Positions 61,193 through 64,000 of a stretch of DNA of 64,000 nt are shown here, in pieces (the stretch's first letter is position 1; each line of letters opens with the position of its first letter). The stretch is from Mesorhizobium sp. WSM4313. Its GTDB lineage: Bacteria; Pseudomonadota; Alphaproteobacteria; Rhizobiales; Rhizobiaceae. The position numbers and the translations under genes are program-made. Under the pieces are notes generated by a model. The model was not told the DNA's origin and did no database searches. It was given only the letters and a program-made list of their open reading frames with translations. The stretch is from the NCBI RefSeq assembly GCF_002294725.1, contig NZ_NSFT01000014.1, positions 2,501 through 66,500 of the forward strand, written 5' to 3'.

Positions 61193-61219
61193 GTTTCCGG
61201 GGCGCGAGGCCCCGGAAAC
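61193..61219. terminator. Hairpin between binding-protein and ATPase genes
   Basis: GTTTCCGGGGC at 61193-61203 pairs perfectly with GCCCCGGAAAC at 61209-61219, loop GCGAG. It lies 17 bp after the stop of the binding-protein gene. No T run follows on the minus strand, so it more likely stabilises the upstream message than terminates fully. Confidence 0.7.
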
Positions 61220-61236
61220 GACTGTCGCGATGCTGC

Positions 61237-62232
61237 TCACTTGAGCTTCGGGTTGAGCAGCGCGTCGATCTTGGGATCCTTCATGTTGTCTTTGGTGACG
61301 AGGTTCGCGCCGGTGTCGACATTGGCCTCGACCTTCTCGCCCTTCGAGGCGGCCAAGGCGGTCTTGATGCCGTCATAGCCCATCCGGTACGGATCCTGGA
61401 CGACCAGGCCCGAGATGACGCCGTCATTGAGGAACTTGATCAGCTTTTCGTCGCTGTCGAAGCCGATCAGCGCCACCTTGCCGCCGAGATTGTTTTCGGC
61501 GATCGCCTGGCCGACGCCCTGCGCCATGATCAGGTTCGAGGCGAAGATGCCCTTGAGGTCCGGATTGGCGGTGATCAGGTCGGTCGCGATGTTGAGGCCG
61601 GTGGTGGCCTGGCCGTCGGCATATTTGTCGGCGACAAGCTCGAGGCCCGGATACTTGGCCTTGATCTGTTCGATGAAGCCTTGCTTGCGCTGCTCGAGCG
61701 AGCCGGCGCCGGGAAGTGCCGTGATCAGCGCGACTTTGCCTTCCACCTTGCCGCCGTTGGCGGCGCCGATTGCGGCGGCGAGGCCGTCAGCGGCGACGCG
61801 GCCGCCCTGCACGTTGTCGGTGGTCAGGAAGGAGGTGAAGGCCTTGGAATCGGCGCCGGAGTCGATGCCGATGACCTTGACCTTGGAGGCAGCCTCGTCG
61901 ATCGGCTTGCCGAGCGCCTTGAACTCGGTCGGCGAGATGACGACGGCCGCCGGGTTGCTGGCGACGGCGTTTTCCAGGATCGAGATCTGGCCGTTGACGT
62001 CGGTTTCGGCCTGGGCGCCGAGTTCCGGCACGTTGACGCCGAGATCCTTGCCGGCCTTGCGGGCGCCGGCCAGAACGATCTGCCAGTAGAAGGATGTGGT
62101 ATCCTTGACGATGATCGGAATGGTCACGTCGGCCGCCGAGGCGGGCGCGGAATGCATCGCGCCGGCGAGCATCGAAGCGGCGGCCAAGGCCACGAAGGCG
62201 CGGCGGTTGAGAAGGCTGGTCACGAATTTCAT
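61237..62232 (-). CDS. RbsB-type sugar ABC binding protein
   Basis: A 331-residue periplasmic protein with a Sec signal (MKFVTSLLNRRAFVALAAASMLAGAMHSAPASA-AD). The mature part shows VTIPIIVKDTTSFYWQIVLAGARKAGKDLGVNVPELGAQAETDVNGQISILENAV, VISPTEFKALGKPI, IGIDSGADS and ALIGFDSDEKLIKFLNDG, typical of ribose/autoinducer-2-type binding proteins. GGAGG precedes the ATG by 7 nt. It leads the rbsBAC-type operon. Its sugar is unknown; neighbouring dehydratase and dehydrogenase suggest a sugar acid or polyol. Confidence 0.92.
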   Translation of the reverse strand: MKFVTSLLNRRAFVALAAASMLAGAMHSAPASAADVTIPIIVKDTTSFYWQIVLAGARKAGKDLGVNVPELGAQAETDVNGQISILENAVASNPAAVVISPTEFKALGKPIDEAASKVKVIGIDSGADSKAFTSFLTTDNVQGGRVAADGLAAAIGAANGGKVEGKVALITALPGAGSLEQRKQGFIEQIKAKYPGLELVADKYADGQATTGLNIATDLITANPDLKGIFASNLIMAQGVGQAIAENNLGGKVALIGFDSDEKLIKFLNDGVISGLVVQDPYRMGYDGIKTALAASKGEKVEANVDTGANLVTKDNMKDPKIDALLNPKLK

Positions 62233-62570
62233 TAGGTTCCTCCCTAAGTCGCCTGGTGAAGGTTGCGGAAGCTCCATCTGGATAGGCGCGGCCCAAACAG
62301 AACTTTATCAATAAAAAACAGATACCGTTTTTTGATAGAGCATTGCCGTGACCGATGCAAGCGATGTCTGCTGCCGTGCGCGATGCGGGCTAGGGTCCGT
62401 TCGGCTCGTCCCTGGGCAGTGCTCGGATGCTCCCGTTCCTCCTTATCGGCATGGAACAATAATTTCATATTTCTGTCAATATGGAATATTCATTCCATAG
62501 AAAAGCCTGCACGGTTGTGAAGGTCGCCTCCTGTTGTCGGGGGCGCTTCCGACGCGATAACGGCCTTTGA
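62233..62570. promoter_or_regulatory. Promoter region of the RbsB-type operon with two dyads
   Basis: This 338-bp AT-richer stretch has no gene. TATGGAAT-ATTC-ATTCCATA at 62480-62499 is a perfect 8-bp inverted repeat, resembling IclR-type operators. A second, imperfect dyad at 62306-62337 has TATCAA/TTGATA and AAAAAAC/GTTTTTT arms, 74 bp upstream of the RbsB start at its near edge. Either may be an operator of the importer operon. Confidence 0.6.
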
Positions 62571-64000
62571 TTAAAGCGTCGCGCCGAGATGCCACGGCAC
62601 GAATTCGTTGTCGCCGTAGCCGAACGCCTCGCTCTTGGTCTTGCGGCCGGACGCCGTCTCGATGATCAGCTCGAAGATCTCGCGGCCCATGCCGGCGATG
62701 GTCTTCTCGCCCGAGGCGATAACCCCGCAATTGACGTCCATGTCCTCTTCCATCTGGTGATACATGGTCGAATTGGTGGCGACCTTGATCGACGGCGTCG
62801 GCCGGCAGCCAAAGCAGGAGCCGCGGCCGGTGGTGAAGACGATGACATTGGCGCCGCCGGCGACCTGGCCGGTGGCCGAGACCGGGTCGTAGCCGGGCGT
62901 GTCCATGAACACCAGGCCGCGGCCCGAGACTTTCTCGGCATAGCCGAAGACGCCGTTGAGCGGCGTCTGGCCGCCCTTGGCGACCGCGCCCAGCGATTTC
63001 TCGAGGATCGTGGTCAGGCCGCCGCGCTTGTTGCCGGGCGAGGGATTGTTGTCGATCGAGGCGCCGTGCTTGGCGGTATGGTCCTCCCACCACTTCACAA
63101 AGCCGTCAAGCTTGGCGGCGATCTCGGGCGAGGCGGCGCGGTAGGCCAGCAGATGCTCGGCGCCGTAGATCTCGGTCGTCTCCGACAAGATGCCGATGCC
63201 GCCGCAGTCTGCCAGGATATCGACGGCGGCGCCCAATGCCGGATTTGCCGTGATGCCGGACATGCCGTCCGAGCCGCCGCATTGCAGCCCGACAACGATC
63301 TCCGAGACCGGGATCGGCTCACGCTGCAGCTGGCCCACTTCCTCGGCGATCTCGGCCAGAACGCCCATCGCGCGCTCGACCGATTTGCGCGAGCCGCCGG
63401 CTTCCTGGATGTTGAAATGCCGCTTTCCCGCGGCCACGCCCTTCTGGCCGTAAAGCGTGAGTTGGTTGACCTCGCAGCCCAGGCCCACCATCAGCACGCC
63501 GCCGAAATTCGGATGGCGCGCATAGCCGGCTAAAGTGCGGTGCAGAACCATCATGCCGTCGCCGGTGGCGCTCATGCCGCAGCCCTGGCCGTGCACGATC
63601 GGCACGAAGCCGTCGATGCCGGGATATTTCGGCAGAAGTGTGCGGTTGGCTTCGTCCGCAATGGCGTGGCAGACGGTCGACGAGCAATTGACGCTGGCGA
63701 TGATGCCGATGAAGTTGCGCGTGCCGGAGCGCCCATCGGCGCGGCGGTAGCCCATGAAGGTACGCTTGCGGTCGGCCTCGGTGGCGTGCTCGGCCTCGCT
63801 CGGCGGCACCACCGGCAAGCGGCCGCTCTCGAAAACCAGATTGTGCGAATGAACATGCTCGCCGGGCGCGATGTCTTGCGTGGCGCGGCCGATCGCCTGG
63901 GCGTATTTCACAACCGCTTCGCCCGCTGGGATCGGCTTGATCGCCACCTTGTGGCCCGGCTCGATCACGGCAGTCGCGGTTGCGCCGCCCGGCAATGGCG
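62571..64000 (-). CDS. UxaA-family sugar-acid dehydratase, 5' end outside the window
   Basis: At least 475 residues; the frame runs off the window at 64000. It has the altronate/galactarate dehydratase plan: an N-terminal SAF-like part (AIGRATQDIAPGEHVHSHNLVFESG), then GYRRADGRSGTRNFIGIIASVNCSSTVCHAIAD, HGQGCGMSATGDGM, GLQCGGSDGMSGITANPALG and FTTGRGSCFGCRPTPSIKVATNS. The conserved cysteines and histidines are present. It probably dehydrates an aldonate or aldarate to a 2-keto-3-deoxy acid. It lies upstream of the importer on the same strand. Confidence 0.9.
   Translation of the reverse strand, partial: PLPGGATATAVIEPGHKVAIKPIPAGEAVVKYAQAIGRATQDIAPGEHVHSHNLVFESGRLPVVPPSEAEHATEADRKRTFMGYRRADGRSGTRNFIGIIASVNCSSTVCHAIADEANRTLLPKYPGIDGFVPIVHGQGCGMSATGDGMMVLHRTLAGYARHPNFGGVLMVGLGCEVNQLTLYGQKGVAAGKRHFNIQEAGGSRKSVERAMGVLAEIAEEVGQLQREPIPVSEIVVGLQCGGSDGMSGITANPALGAAVDILADCGGIGILSETTEIYGAEHLLAYRAASPEIAAKLDGFVKWWEDHTAKHGASIDNNPSPGNKRGGLTTILEKSLGAVAKGGQTPLNGVFGYAEKVSGRGLVFMDTPGYDPVSATGQVAGGANVIVFTTGRGSCFGCRPTPSIKVATNSTMYHQMEEDMDVNCGVIASGEKTIAGMGREIFELIIETASGRKTKSEAFGYGDNEFVPWHLGATL

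Overview
The window looks like a high-GC chromosomal segment of a soil or plant-associated alphaproteobacterium of the order Hyphomicrobiales, most likely Mesorhizobium or a close relative. The evidence is the rrn layout 23S-5S-tRNA-fMet, a helix-9 intervening sequence in the 23S rRNA, the density of ABC importers for amines, peptides, sugars and phosphonates, a PhnGHIJKL carbon-phosphorus lyase cluster of rhizobial type, and several families of GC-rich palindromic elements. The genus is an inference from these features; no database search was possible.

Layout. (1) 1-3608: 3' part of an rRNA operon (spacer, 23S, 5S, three 24-bp repeats, initiator tRNA, terminator). (2) 3641-18124: an NmrA-like reductase and a ThuA-like protein, then an amine/polyamine region: two glutamine-synthetase-like ligases, a PotABCD-type importer, an SDR, an FAD amine oxidase, and GntR, LuxR and DeoR regulators. 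Together these suggest uptake of an amine, gamma-glutamylation and oxidation. (3) 18130-24159: a peptide-type ABC importer with an L-2-amino-thiazoline-4-carboxylate hydrolase-like gene at its end; one ATPase gene carries an in-frame palindromic element. (4) 24493-29377: an M24 peptidase, a frameshifted cupin gene, two adjacent genes corresponding to the two halves of the plant Tm-1 protein, and a TetR regulator. (5) 29728-35396: a CUT1 sugar/polyol importer with two ATPases and a small membrane protein. (6) 35540-45227: GFA protein, amidase, 2-hydroxyacid dehydrogenase, then a sugar or sugar-acid module (FCD-type GntR, enolase-superfamily enzyme, three TIM-barrel epimerases, a Gfo/Idh/MocA dehydrogenase). 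(7) 45522-57172: the phosphonate region phnGHIJKL - acyltransferase - 2H phosphoesterase - phnCDE1E2 with divergent phnF. (8) 57479-64000: alcohol dehydrogenase, RbsABC-type importer and a UxaA-type dehydratase cut by the window end.

The most interesting cross-locus signals are: a FadR/UxuR-like operator (TGGT-N3-ACCA in an AAT..GATT context) repeated at three promoter regions (about 24.3, 29.4-29.6 and 41.5-41.7 kb), which suggests one GntR regulon joining separate modules; palindromic elements captured as coding sequence in two proteins (a peptide-importer ATPase and the PhnJ C-terminus); the split bacterial Tm-1 pair; and strong hairpins or palindromes directly after four of the five substrate-binding-protein genes.
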